From positions 32,472 to 96,471 of IMG/VR virus record IMGVR_UViG_3300042892_001857: DNA of 64,000 nucleotides, one strand, 5' to 3'. Position 1 is the stretch's first letter; each line of letters opens with the position of its first letter. Origin of the DNA: a virus. Of the stretch, positions 15,142 through 23,023 are shown in pieces. The notes beneath the pieces were generated by a model. That model worked only from the letters and a program-made list of their open reading frames with translations, was not told the DNA's origin and made no database searches. The translations under genes were made by a program, and so were the position numbers.

Positions 15142-15711
15142 TTAATTTGAGTATTTGTTTAATTGTGTTAATTCTTTTTCTGTTAGCGAATTTAAACCTT
15201 TTTCTTTAATTTTATCTAACAATTGGTCTAAAGATGGATTACGTGTTTTATTTTTAATTTTTTCAATATCATCTTCCTCATCGTAATCAAAGTCAAAGTC
15301 GTCAATGTTTAACATAAAACTTTCTTTAATCTCATCTTGTATCATTTTTCGCACCTCAAATTCAGTTTTATCAGAAAGTTTAGATTTTTCTGACATAAAG
15401 TCACTAATCCCATCGTTAAAAAGGTGTTCGGATATTTTTTTAGGTAAACCATATGACAAATTGTCAGACGTATAAGGTAGTAAGACATACATAATGTCCC
15501 CTACACCTAAAATCATATCAATGTAGTCTTTCACATCCTGATGAGAATCCAATGTTGAGATTGTGAACACAGACGATTCCGGTCCAAAATAAAAATTAAG
15601 ATTTGGTGTGTCAGAAATAACACACAATTCTTCCGCGATTTGTTCTGTAAATTCTTTTGGGTTGTCGTTTTTTGCAAAGACAAATAAAATGTATTTGGTT
15701 AAACCATTCAT
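15142..15711 (-). CDS. Hypothetical protein upstream of sigma factor, 189 aa
   Basis: A 189-residue acidic protein. The N-terminal half looks like a compact alpha/beta domain (LTKYILFVFAKNDNPKEFTE, FYFGPESSVFTISTLDS, DIMYVLLPYT). An acidic linker (DDFDFDYDEEDD) follows, and a C-terminal helical tail LDQLLDKIKEKGLNSLTEKE resembles a short motif that ends many Bacteroidetes proteins. It has a clear promoter 32-62 bases upstream and ends 1 base before the sigma-factor gene, so it leads the sigma operon and could be an accessory or anti-sigma-like partner; that idea rests on position only. Confidence 0.75.
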   Translation of the reverse strand: MNGLTKYILFVFAKNDNPKEFTEQIAEELCVISDTPNLNFYFGPESSVFTISTLDSHQDVKDYIDMILGVGDIMYVLLPYTSDNLSYGLPKKISEHLFNDGISDFMSEKSKLSDKTEFEVRKMIQDEIKESFMLNIDDFDFDYDEEDDIEKIKNKTRNPSLDQLLDKIKEKGLNSLTEKELTQLNKYSN

Positions 15712-15742
15712 ACTTTATACGTTTAAGTTATGTATTATGTTA

Positions 15743-15773
15743 CAAAGATAATAATAAAATTATGTTTCCCAAA
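15743..15773 (-). promoter_or_regulatory. Bacteroidetes-type promoter (TTTG-N19-TATCTTTG) for the sigma operon
   Basis: Minus-strand TTTG (15773-15770), 19 bases, TATCTTTG (15750-15743), then an ATG 32 bases further at 15711. Octamer and spacing are identical to the promoters at 4404 and 23928. The -33 element is inside the terminator stem of the preceding SbcC gene. Confidence 0.75.
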
Positions 15774-15790
15774 CTTTTATTGGGAAACAT
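15762..15790 (-). terminator. Intrinsic terminator overlapping the end of the SbcC gene
   Basis: A perfect 10-bp stem (ATGTTTCCCA / TGGGAAACAT) with a 9-base loop that holds the stop codon of the SbcC-like gene. On the minus strand it is followed by AATTTTATTATTATC. It overlaps the -33 box of the next promoter, so one 50-base segment ends one operon and starts the next. Confidence 0.7.
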
Positions 15791-18143
15791 AACTAATATT
15801 TTCTTCTTTTCTAATTCTCACTACATTATCCGCCCAATTTGTTACTAATGGGTTGTGTGTGATTACAAATATTTTCTCAAAATATTCTTTAATCTTATTA
15901 AAGAATTCTGACACCATCTCCAAGTTGTCGTTGGACATCTTTCCGAACACCTCATCAAATACAACAACATTTGCTCTTGGTAATGAACATATCTTACTCA
16001 ACACGGCTCTCAACGCTAGTGAAGCGATACTTCTCTCATACCCGGAACCGGATGCCATCGGTTTCTCAACCTGAGTGTTGTTGTCTATCATAAGGAAGTC
16101 AACCTCATTCTTATCATTAATCTTAACCTCTAATCTAAAGTGACAACTATCTTCCAATAGTCTTTGAAGTTCGCTATTAATAAGTGGCATCATCGTCTTC
16201 ATTATAAGTTTGGTCACACCATTCTTACCAAAGATTTCCAAATAGATTTTGTAGACTCTTTCTCTCTCCGCCTCTTCCGCAATCTTTCTAATTGTTTCCA
16301 AGTTAGAAGTTATCTTGGTAGTCAGGTTAGTCATTGTAAACTTATTGTTTGAGATACTAGTTTCAATAGTTTTCTTCTCACCCTCAAGTTCATCAATTCT
16401 AATCCCCGCTTTAATTAACAATCCATCTGTCTTGTTGTTTTCAATAATCTTATCCTGAACTTCAGAGTATCTTTCCAATTTGGTTTTTAACGCATCAATC
16501 ATCAATTGGAAACGTTCTACACTTAATTCATATTTCTCTTTGATAAGTTTGTTTTTCTCATACTCATCAAACTCTTTTTTAAGATTAACAAAACTTAACT
16601 CTTTGATGGTTAAATCCTGCATTAACCCCTCTAATTCGACTTTGTGCGTGATAAAACCGGCAAGTCCACCAATTTTTGCGTTGGTAATTGCCGCATTCAT
16701 TAGTTCAATACCACAATGTTCACATTTGATTCCACCATCAACCGAACTCTTAAGTTCTTCAATATTTTTAATCTTGGCGTTGTTCTCCGCTTGTTTGGTA
16801 ATCAAGTCCTTAATCTCTTGTTTTACCTCATCGTGTTTATCCTCGTGATAAAATTTGGATGGTTCAACAACCTTAACCCCATCTCTGTCAGAAATGGCTT
16901 TGGATTTCTGTAGGTCCAACCCATTAATTTCCTCTTGGACTTTATCCGGTGATACCAATGTTAAATCTCTATCAATATTGTGTTTGGATTTTAACAATCC
17001 ATCACGATACTCCTGACCCTTAAGGATTCTTGCTTTAGCATCTTCCAATTGAGTATCTAACGTAAGATTACTCTCCGTTAGAGTATCAATCGTTTCTTGA
17101 CTAGTTTGGTTATCTGTTTTAAGTTCTTCAGAGTTATAGATGTTTGATAACATTCCTTTGGAGAAGTCACTATAAATTTCTTTGGCAGCTTCTTCCTTTC
17201 GTTTAAGAAAATCCAACCCCATAAACCTTGAAAGAACTTGACCCCTCGCCGTAGGTTTGGCATCTATTAGTTCTTCCAAGTTGGTGGCAGTTGTTAGGAT
17301 GGTCATTAAGAAGTCCTCTTTGGTCCCGATAGATGTTTTGATAAACGCCTCGGTCTCTCTTCGTTGTTCTCCGGTGAAGTTCTGCAAACTACCATCAGAC
17401 AATCTTTTATAGAAGTCCAACTCGGTCTTAACCGTCCATTCATTTTTCTTTGATAACTTTCTCTCAATATTTCTCAATATGATATACTCCTCACCATCGA
17501 TTGTAATCTCACCTTTTACGGCGACTTTGTTTCTCTCTGTAAACCTGTTGAATATTTCCTCCGCCTTTGATGTCTTGGTTGTCTCATTAAAGAATAAGAA
17601 CATAAGTAAATCAACAGTAAGAACTGTCTTACCCCCAAAGTTAGGTGGGTTTGACTCCACAACCGTAATCCCATCACACTTCTCAAAATCTATCTTCTGA
17701 TTCTCACCATAGGATAAAAAGTTTGAGAACTCAATGTTTTTGATATACCATCTCTTAAACGGAGTGGCATCGGTTTGGTCCTGTAACAATTTGTTATCCA
17801 CAATACTATTAAGTTGGTAGATATCATCGTAGTGTTCCATATTCCCTTTTGACTCCAAGAATGAACGAACTAACTCTAATTGATAGTTCTCATCCAAAAT
17901 GTTAAATGATATGTCTACGGTATGTGTGGTGTCGTCAGCAACCTTTGTCTTCGTGATTACGTTGACGTTGGTTGTGTTATACTTCTTTTGAAAGTAATGA
18001 CGAACACTCTTTATTTTTTCTTGTGTAAAATTCTCAGCATAATCCTCCCATACAACCTGTAGGTAAGGATTATCCAAGTTTACAATATCTAAATCTTCCA
18101 TTATTGTGTAATTAAATTGTGGTGGGGGATTAAATAAATCCAT
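15777..18143 (-). CDS. SbcC/Rad50-like recombination endonuclease subunit (T4 gp46-like)
   Basis: A 788-residue SMC-type ATPase that would pair with the SbcD/gp47-like nuclease to resect DNA ends for recombination-dependent replication. An N-terminal ATPase half with a Walker A-like NPPNFGGKT (about 165-173) is followed by coiled coil, a zinc hook KCEHCG (about 473-478), second coiled coil, then the signature-like ASGSGYERSIASLALR and Walker B VVVFDEVFG near the C-terminus. The first glycine of the Walker A consensus is replaced by proline and the signature is SGSGYER rather than LSGGE, variations seen in divergent phage homologues. The first 130 residues form an extra N-terminal region. Operon order with SbcD, separated by seven small genes, matches a T4-like plan. 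Confidence 0.9.
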   Translation of the reverse strand: MDLFNPPPQFNYTIMEDLDIVNLDNPYLQVVWEDYAENFTQEKIKSVRHYFQKKYNTTNVNVITKTKVADDTTHTVDISFNILDENYQLELVRSFLESKGNMEHYDDIYQLNSIVDNKLLQDQTDATPFKRWYIKNIEFSNFLSYGENQKIDFEKCDGITVVESNPPNFGGKTVLTVDLLMFLFFNETTKTSKAEEIFNRFTERNKVAVKGEITIDGEEYIILRNIERKLSKKNEWTVKTELDFYKRLSDGSLQNFTGEQRRETEAFIKTSIGTKEDFLMTILTTATNLEELIDAKPTARGQVLSRFMGLDFLKRKEEAAKEIYSDFSKGMLSNIYNSEELKTDNQTSQETIDTLTESNLTLDTQLEDAKARILKGQEYRDGLLKSKHNIDRDLTLVSPDKVQEEINGLDLQKSKAISDRDGVKVVEPSKFYHEDKHDEVKQEIKDLITKQAENNAKIKNIEELKSSVDGGIKCEHCGIELMNAAITNAKIGGLAGFITHKVELEGLMQDLTIKELSFVNLKKEFDEYEKNKLIKEKYELSVERFQLMIDALKTKLERYSEVQDKIIENNKTDGLLIKAGIRIDELEGEKKTIETSISNNKFTMTNLTTKITSNLETIRKIAEEAERERVYKIYLEIFGKNGVTKLIMKTMMPLINSELQRLLEDSCHFRLEVKINDKNEVDFLMIDNNTQVEKPMASGSGYERSIASLALRAVLSKICSLPRANVVVFDEVFGKMSNDNLEMVSEFFNKIKEYFEKIFVITHNPLVTNWADNVVRIRKEENISYVSQ

Positions 18144-18144
18144 T

Positions 18145-18321
18145 TTATTTTTTGTCTAAATCATTCCCGAATAAATCGTGATAAAATGTTGGTGTTCTCA
18201 TAATTACCGGTTCAGCATTGGGCTCAATGTCTTTATATTTATCAAAGATTTCTTTTCGTTTCTTGTTTAAGACCCTCATTTGATTAATCACCTCAATATA
18301 TTCTTCATTTAACTTCTCCAT
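18145..18321 (-). CDS. Small hypothetical protein, 58 aa
   Basis: A 58-residue reading frame between the P-loop protein and the SbcC gene, with 5- and 1-base gaps. Its sequence begins MEKLNEEYIEVINQMRVLNK, is lysine-rich and helical, and ends in a short PTFYHDLFGNDL segment. The tight fit between two certain genes and the purposeful ending argue that it is real. No family recognised; a small binding partner of the SbcC subunit is conceivable from position alone. Confidence 0.65.
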   Translation of the reverse strand: MEKLNEEYIEVINQMRVLNKKRKEIFDKYKDIEPNAEPVIMRTPTFYHDLFGNDLDKK

Positions 18322-18326
18322 TTGTT

Positions 18327-18839
18327 TTAGTTCAGTTCTTCTACGTCTTCTTGAATGACTTCACCACCGTCTCTTCTTTCTTGAGCCTCCAATACAGTAT
18401 CTAAATTCCAACCATCATACGCAGTAAGTTTCTCACAACCTCTACCCATCCAATAGAACTCAGACATCCACTCTTCCCATTTGGAATCAACCAACTTAAT
18501 AAAGTTCTCGTCATTACCTCTATCTCGGTATCGTTGGATAAATTCCTCTTTTCTATTGTCATCCGGATAAACTAAATAAAAGAAAAGACAATTATCTAAT
18601 AATGCGTCTCTAACTTCTTTATGTGATGACACAAAAATGTATTTATATTTACCTATACAATTTTTAATATGGGTAATGTAGTTCTGTGGAAACTCAGGAT
18701 TTCTTACCTTTTCTCCATTCTCATTAACAACCCAACTGAAATTACTTGAATCCGAATCCAATGTAGTCCCTGTGTTGTTTTTATGATACGTTGTTTTTCC
18801 AACACCAGGAAACGCAGATACTATCTTAGTTCTCAACAT
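18327..18839 (-). CDS. P-loop NTPase, nucleotide-kinase-like
   Basis: A 170-residue protein with a Walker A motif SAFPGVGKTT (8-17) at the N-terminus, a short TLDSDSSNFSW segment (26-36) where kinases place the acceptor-binding aspartate, a VSSHKEVRDALL strand-helix, and an RYRDRGND lid-like arginine cluster (about 103-110). This is the plan of small nucleotide or polynucleotide kinases. Whether the substrate is a nucleotide or something else cannot be told. It overlaps the preceding 85-aa gene by 14 bases. Nucleotide metabolism would fit the phage-encoded ribonucleotide reductase. Confidence 0.75.
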   Translation of the reverse strand: MLRTKIVSAFPGVGKTTYHKNNTGTTLDSDSSNFSWVVNENGEKVRNPEFPQNYITHIKNCIGKYKYIFVSSHKEVRDALLDNCLFFYLVYPDDNRKEEFIQRYRDRGNDENFIKLVDSKWEEWMSEFYWMGRGCEKLTAYDGWNLDTVLEAQERRDGGEVIQEDVEELN

Positions 18840-19083
18840 CAGGAGTTATTACTTCAGCATCTGTTACATTAACCTCATTAACGTCACCAAGAACCTCAGT
18901 ATTTAATTCAGTTGTTTCACCATTTTCATTTTGGTATTGAGCTTTCAACTCTTCCATTTGTTTCTCAAACATTTCAGTATACTCTGCTTGAGCTTTCTTT
19001 CTTAATCCATTAAGGTTTTGATTTCTTAATGTAACTCTTTTTTTGTGAGCTTTTGCTCCACCACGTAATTTTGACTTTGGCAT
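18826..19083 (-). CDS. Small protein with basic N-terminus and acidic tail, 85 aa
   Basis: An 85-residue protein starting MPKSKLRGGAKAHKKRVTLR, which is strongly basic and may bind nucleic acid. A helical middle (AEYTEMFEKQMEELKAQYQ) and an acidic threonine/valine-rich end follow. No family recognised. It overlaps the P-loop gene by 14 bases and starts 12 bases after the 210-aa gene. Confidence 0.65.
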   Translation of the reverse strand: MPKSKLRGGAKAHKKRVTLRNQNLNGLRKKAQAEYTEMFEKQMEELKAQYQNENGETTELNTEVLGDVNEVNVTDAEVITPDVEN

Positions 19084-19095
19084 AATTGTTTTTAT

Positions 19096-19728
19096 TTAAT
19101 TGTTATTTCTAATTTCATTTATTTGTTCTTCAGTAATATCCGGAGCATTTCTTAATTGTTCTAACATTTCATTAGTCATACCAAAACCCTGACGAATAGT
19201 ATTCATAACATTCATTTCATCATTAATTTCTATTCGGATTTCATCTAAAGTCATTCCCGGTTCATTCTCAATTTTTTCTTTAATCTCATTAGTCAATCTG
19301 TCAATAATGTCTTGACCCAAATTTTTATCTCTATCCGATGTTGGCTTACCATTAACATTTGTTTCATCTTCATCATCCTCATTTTTATAATAATCCAACC
19401 AATCCGGTCTCTCTTCAATTTTAATACTTTCAACCTTCTCAATCATTTTTTGAACTTCAGTTTTAGAACCTATTAACATTTTAGACATCTGAACTTTTCG
19501 TTCAATATTTCTAAACCTATTATAATAATCTTGAGTGTTAGCTTTATGAAAATTTATATCTGTATCATTATCTTCCAAATAATTTATAATACTTATAATT
19601 TCATCACTATCATCAGTAATACCCATATCATTTATTAACTGAAAAAAGTCATCACACTTAATAATCTTTCTTGTCTCTGTTTTATTTTGTAAAAACTTAA
19701 TAACAAAATCACCTAATTTAGTTTCCAT
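19096..19728 (-). CDS. Hypothetical acidic protein, 210 aa
   Basis: A 210-residue acidic, helical protein without cysteine-rich motifs beyond one C25. The end has several short helices (MTLDEIRIEINDEMNVMN, ITEEQINEIRNN). No domain recognised. It lies in the middle of the SbcD-SbcC operon, 3 bases after the membrane protein gene. Confidence 0.7.
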   Translation of the reverse strand: METKLGDFVIKFLQNKTETRKIIKCDDFFQLINDMGITDDSDEIISIINYLEDNDTDINFHKANTQDYYNRFRNIERKVQMSKMLIGSKTEVQKMIEKVESIKIEERPDWLDYYKNEDDEDETNVNGKPTSDRDKNLGQDIIDRLTNEIKEKIENEPGMTLDEIRIEINDEMNVMNTIRQGFGMTNEMLEQLRNAPDITEEQINEIRNNN

Positions 19729-19731
19729 ATT

Positions 19732-20082
19732 TTAATTTTTTGATGGTTTATTTTCTTCAAACCATTCAATTATTGCATTGATTGCCCATACCGCTCCAGA
19801 TGATAGAATTCCATCAAAGAACCAACTAATCCATATTGGTGTACCAAACAATACAAATGTTGGTGAAAATACGGTTAATGATAAAAACCAACCTCCGTGA
19901 AAACTAAAACACATCGGACAAGTTATTATACCCGAGATAAAGTTAGCAATACCATTAAATGGTAATAATTTATTATTTCCCCATTTTTGGAAGAAATCTC
20001 TGAATCCCTGAAAGATTGACCCGTAAACCATAATATTCATAAGCCCGTAGCTTAAGATGAACCAAGTTAAAATGTTAATCAT
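19732..20082 (-). CDS. Phage membrane protein with CPMC motif, 116 aa
   Basis: A 116-residue protein with about three hydrophobic segments (2-22, 45-75, 78-105) and a conserved-looking ITCPMCFSFHGGWFLSL around 53-69. The CPxC motif in a membrane context recalls small phage inner-membrane proteins of the DUF1360 type, but that is a recollection and not a test. One base separates it from the coiled-coil gene upstream. Function unknown. Confidence 0.7.
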   Translation of the reverse strand: MINILTWFILSYGLMNIMVYGSIFQGFRDFFQKWGNNKLLPFNGIANFISGIITCPMCFSFHGGWFLSLTVFSPTFVLFGTPIWISWFFDGILSSGAVWAINAIIEWFEENKPSKN

Positions 20083-20083
20083 A

Positions 20084-20692
20084 TTACATCATTTCGTTTA
20101 AGTTAGAACCTTTCATAAAAATAGCCCCTTGACTAACTTTAACAGATTCCAATTGTTTATTTATTTTTTCAAGGTCTTCAATCCTTGTGTTCTTTAAAGA
20201 TAGTTCTTTTCTAAGTTTCTGTAAAGTTTCTTGAAGAAGTAATGTCTTATCATTTGATTTTTCTATCTCAACAATCTTCTCGACTTCAATTATTCTCTCA
20301 ATAATTATTGGTTCAGGTTTGTCACAAATGTTGTCTAAATTTGTGACAGGGATTTCCACCCTCACTTCTTTGATAACTTCTTTATCAACATATTTAATAA
20401 CCTCAACTTCTCGGATTATTTCTTTAATTACCTCAATCTCTTTGATAACTTCAACCGGAACTTCAACCCGTATTTCACGGATTACTTCAATTTCTACCTG
20501 TTTTTCACCAACAATACCCGTTTTTCCCAAATCATCACCAAGTAACCCATATTTCGTAATGTTAAACCCTTCGGTATAACATTTGGTTATGAACTTGTCC
20601 ACATCCTCAATATTATTTAATTTACAATACTCGTTGACGCTACTTAATTGACTAGCCGTTAGTTTTATTTGTGACACGTTCTTTGTTTTCAT
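20084..20692 (-). CDS. Val/Glu/Ile/Lys repeat coiled-coil protein, 202 aa
   Basis: A 202-residue protein. The N-terminus (LSSVNEYCKLNNIEDVDKFI) forms a small helical unit followed by TKYGLLGD. The middle (70-150) is an alternating repeat such as REIRVEVPVEVIKEIEVIKE, and the end (155-200) is a classical coiled coil. The repeat strongly resembles the IVEVEK tail of the membrane protein at 13238-13999, suggesting the two zippers may interact or share ancestry. Soluble, with no membrane segment. It overlaps the 85-aa gene upstream by 41 bases. Confidence 0.7.
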   Translation of the reverse strand: MKTKNVSQIKLTASQLSSVNEYCKLNNIEDVDKFITKCYTEGFNITKYGLLGDDLGKTGIVGEKQVEIEVIREIRVEVPVEVIKEIEVIKEIIREVEVIKYVDKEVIKEVRVEIPVTNLDNICDKPEPIIIERIIEVEKIVEIEKSNDKTLLLQETLQKLRKELSLKNTRIEDLEKINKQLESVKVSQGAIFMKGSNLNEMM

Positions 20693-20909
20693 TATACGTT
20701 ATCCATTGGTCAACTTTGGAACAATCGTGACTATCAATACCACATTTCTTTAACTTCTTTTTAAGTTTTTTTAATTGTTTAATAGTCAATTTATCCACCC
20801 AAACCGTAATATGTCCGTGTTGCGGTTTTCCCAATAATCTATCTCTTTTAATCTGATTCTCCATTTCATCCCACTCTTCGTTGGTGTATTTGTCACTAAG
20901 ATTTCCCAT
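20652..20909 (-). CDS. Small basic hypothetical protein, 85 aa
   Basis: An 85-residue protein with an acidic first third (YTNEEWDEMENQIK), a strand HITVWVDKLT and a lysine-rich helix (LKKLKKKLKKCG), then DSHDCSKVDQWI. Two cysteines and two histidines are present but not in a recognised finger pattern. It overlaps the SbcD-like gene upstream by 14 bases and the following gene by 41 bases. Confidence 0.6.
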   Translation of the reverse strand: MGNLSDKYTNEEWDEMENQIKRDRLLGKPQHGHITVWVDKLTIKQLKKLKKKLKKCGIDSHDCSKVDQWITYNENKERVTNKTNG

Positions 20910-21684
20910 AATTAATTAATTTTTCAGTTCCATTAATTATATCATCAAATGATTTCATCTTAAATGATAAGAAAGGTTTTGGATTATCTAAATCAACAAA
21001 TGAATATTCATCAGATTCTAAATTGTAAATTCCAAATCCGTGTTTGGTTATTGTCTCCCCATAGTTCTGTTGGATTGTTGAACCCACCATATATGCTTTC
21101 TTTCCTCCCGGAATGTTAAAGATTTGTCTTTTGTGAATATCACCACATAATACCAAGTCACAACCATCAAACTTATCAGTTTCAAATCCGGTTTCAAACT
21201 TATATCCGATATCGGTTGTTAATCCCTGAACTGGTCCGTGGAACAATCCAATCTTTAATCTACCCGTTTTTTCAATCTCAGGCGGAATGTTATGGTCAAG
21301 TAATGAATACACCACCCAATCAACATTATCATCCTCGTATTCACCTCTATTCTTCAAATAAACGATGTTGTCGTCCTTTAACGAATCAATTACCGGTGTA
21401 AGAGCGTCCAATCTTGATGAATTACTCTCCAAAAAATCATGGTTTCCAATTATAACAATAGTTTTGGCAATCTGAGAACACTCCGTAAGAATCCAAGCAA
21501 CGAACTCAATAAGTTCAGGTGTCATTTGGTTCTTGGAATGAACTAGGTCTCCCGAAAACACGATTCTACAAGGTTTAATATCTCTAAATTGTTCCAACAT
21601 ATCATTCAAAATTAACCTATAAAGGTCGTGGTCTTTGAATAATCTTATATGTAAGTCACTGAAGTGGACTATTTTTTTAATCAT
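20896..21684 (-). CDS. SbcD/Mre11-like metallophosphoesterase (T4 gp47-like)
   Basis: A calcineurin-type nuclease of 262 residues from the ATG at 21684; an upstream in-frame ATG at 21708 would add eight residues but overlap the 73-aa gene, while the internal start has an A-rich leader. Metal-binding motifs in order: FSDLHI (D..H), VFSGDLVHS (GD), VIIGNHDF (GNHD), GLFHGP and LCGDIHKRQ (GDxH). These form the di-manganese site of the Mre11/SbcD family, which trims DNA ends with the Rad50/SbcC partner encoded about 2.7 kb downstream. It lacks the long C-terminal capping domain of bacterial SbcD, as in T4 gp47. Certain family assignment. Confidence 0.92.
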   Translation of the reverse strand: MIKKIVHFSDLHIRLFKDHDLYRLILNDMLEQFRDIKPCRIVFSGDLVHSKNQMTPELIEFVAWILTECSQIAKTIVIIGNHDFLESNSSRLDALTPVIDSLKDDNIVYLKNRGEYEDDNVDWVVYSLLDHNIPPEIEKTGRLKIGLFHGPVQGLTTDIGYKFETGFETDKFDGCDLVLCGDIHKRQIFNIPGGKKAYMVGSTIQQNYGETITKHGFGIYNLESDEYSFVDLDNPKPFLSFKMKSFDDIINGTEKLINYGKS

Positions 21685-21694
21685 ATTTTTTTTA

Positions 21695-21916
21695 TTAGTG
21701 AGTCCCATTTGTTAATGAAATTCCGTGTTTAATACCTGAAATAAAATCTTGAGTTTCATCTTCAGTCATATTCTTATATTTATATCCAACTATAATTCCA
21801 ATCTCATTACCACAGTCACTCAAGTCACCGGTATAGTTCATTCTCCCAACATTTTCTTTTAATGAGTTGGCAATCCAATTTAAATCATTTGTATCAAAAG
21901 TTCTTTCAGTAATCAT
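21695..21916 (-). CDS. Small hypothetical protein, 73 aa
   Basis: A 73-residue protein with a well-formed ending TQDFISGIKHGISLTNGTH and a glycine-containing strand GIIVGYKYKNM. The ending looks like that of a small conserved family in Bacteroidetes phages, recalled and not tested. Its ATG overlaps the stop of the zinc-ribbon gene by one base. Function unknown. Confidence 0.65.
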   Translation of the reverse strand: MITERTFDTNDLNWIANSLKENVGRMNYTGDLSDCGNEIGIIVGYKYKNMTEDETQDFISGIKHGISLTNGTH

Positions 21917-22131
21917 TACTTATCAAATAATTTAAATTCCACATTTACGTGACCACAATCATCACATCTGTATGTTGGGAACGGAACTATAGTGTCTTCC
22001 GAACTTCCTGTTAACAATTTGTTAACTTTTTTTATCATAACAACTTCTTTGAAGTAGATACTGTCACACTCCTCACATACTAATGTAGGTTGTTTTTTTA
22101 AATCAATCTTTGGTTGTAATAAATCGTCCAT
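21916..22131 (-). CDS. Small zinc-ribbon protein, 71 aa
   Basis: A 71-residue protein with two CxxC knuckles, VCEECDS (about 18-24) and RCDDCGH (about 54-60), separated by 33 residues: the geometry of a zinc ribbon. Such small ribbons bind nucleic acid or act as adaptors to polymerases. It sits between the PD-(D/E)XK nuclease and SbcD genes, so a recombination or transcription accessory role is possible. Confidence 0.75.
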   Translation of the reverse strand: MDDLLQPKIDLKKQPTLVCEECDSIYFKEVVMIKKVNKLLTGSSEDTIVPFPTYRCDDCGHVNVEFKLFDK

Positions 22132-22159
22132 ATGTTTTTCTTTTAAATTTAGTTATTTT

Positions 22160-23023
22160 TTACTTCTTTGTCAAATATTTTGTCACATCCATCTTCAAGA
22201 TTGTTTCTTGAACTTCTTTAGGAACACGGAACTCTTCATACTGACCAATTTCTTTTACAAGAACAATTACACATCCATACAATTTAATGTTTTCGTATTT
22301 GGTTCCTTGTAACATTTTAATAAGAAGTTTCCCGTAAAATGGTAATTGGGTAAAATAGTGACCCAACGCATTGTTTGGTAACTTATCAAACGGGTAATAC
22401 ATCTTTTTGGTAAAGAACGATTCTTCAAAGTTCTTCGGCTTATTACTTTTCCAGTCTGTTATCACCAAACCAAACTCAGTTTGTTCCTTATTCATAATCA
22501 ACCACACCTTATCCGGTTGTCCTGTATATTTCAACTCGGGGTCACCCAATACAATCTCCGTGTCCAATAACACAGCACCCCTCTCAACCATAAGGTCCAA
22601 GTAAGCCGTTCCCGCAGATATCATACTATCCCCCTTTAATATTTGGGTGAAGTCACATTCAAATATGGGTTGTCTTACTTCTTTGTAATCCCCAAACATC
22701 TCAATGGTTTTCTTCTCCAACATATAGTGAACTCTACTCCCCATATTGGTTGAATAGTCACCCGCCGCTTTCCACTCATCTAATAGTTGTTGTTGAACCT
22801 CAGGGTCTCCTTTGGCTTTCTTTAGTGAGATACCTTCCGTATCAAACTCCTCGTAGAAATATTTCATTACCTTACTAACAGACGGATAATCACTTCGGAT
22901 TACACCGGTTTCATCCTTCATATAATAAGTGTGGGTATCCTCAACGAATGTTAACCCAAGGTCCTCTCTTCGTTTATCTAACAACCCCCTTATTTCTTTT
23001 GCAACCTCATTTAAATCTATCAT
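22160..23023 (-). CDS. PD-(D/E)XK nuclease, RecB/Cas4-like
   Basis: A 287-residue nuclease. The catalytic motifs are readable: GSRVHYMLE (about 95-103), the glutamate in DTEIVLG (E156), TGQPDKVW (D171), ITDWKSNK (D190, K192) and a late QLPFYGKLL (QxxxY-type helix). This is the RecB-family order of a metal-dependent exonuclease acting on DNA ends. No cysteine cluster is seen, so it is not an iron-sulphur Cas4. The neighbouring primase, SbcD and SbcC genes suggest DNA end processing in recombination or host DNA breakdown. It starts right after the primase stop codon. Confidence 0.85.
   Translation of the reverse strand: MIDLNEVAKEIRGLLDKRREDLGLTFVEDTHTYYMKDETGVIRSDYPSVSKVMKYFYEEFDTEGISLKKAKGDPEVQQQLLDEWKAAGDYSTNMGSRVHYMLEKKTIEMFGDYKEVRQPIFECDFTQILKGDSMISAGTAYLDLMVERGAVLLDTEIVLGDPELKYTGQPDKVWLIMNKEQTEFGLVITDWKSNKPKNFEESFFTKKMYYPFDKLPNNALGHYFTQLPFYGKLLIKMLQGTKYENIKLYGCVIVLVKEIGQYEEFRVPKEVQETILKMDVTKYLTKK

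Noticed and set aside
18145-18321. Treating this gap as non-coding
   Set aside because: A tightly fitting 58-codon frame with an A-rich leader is present, so it is listed as a gene.
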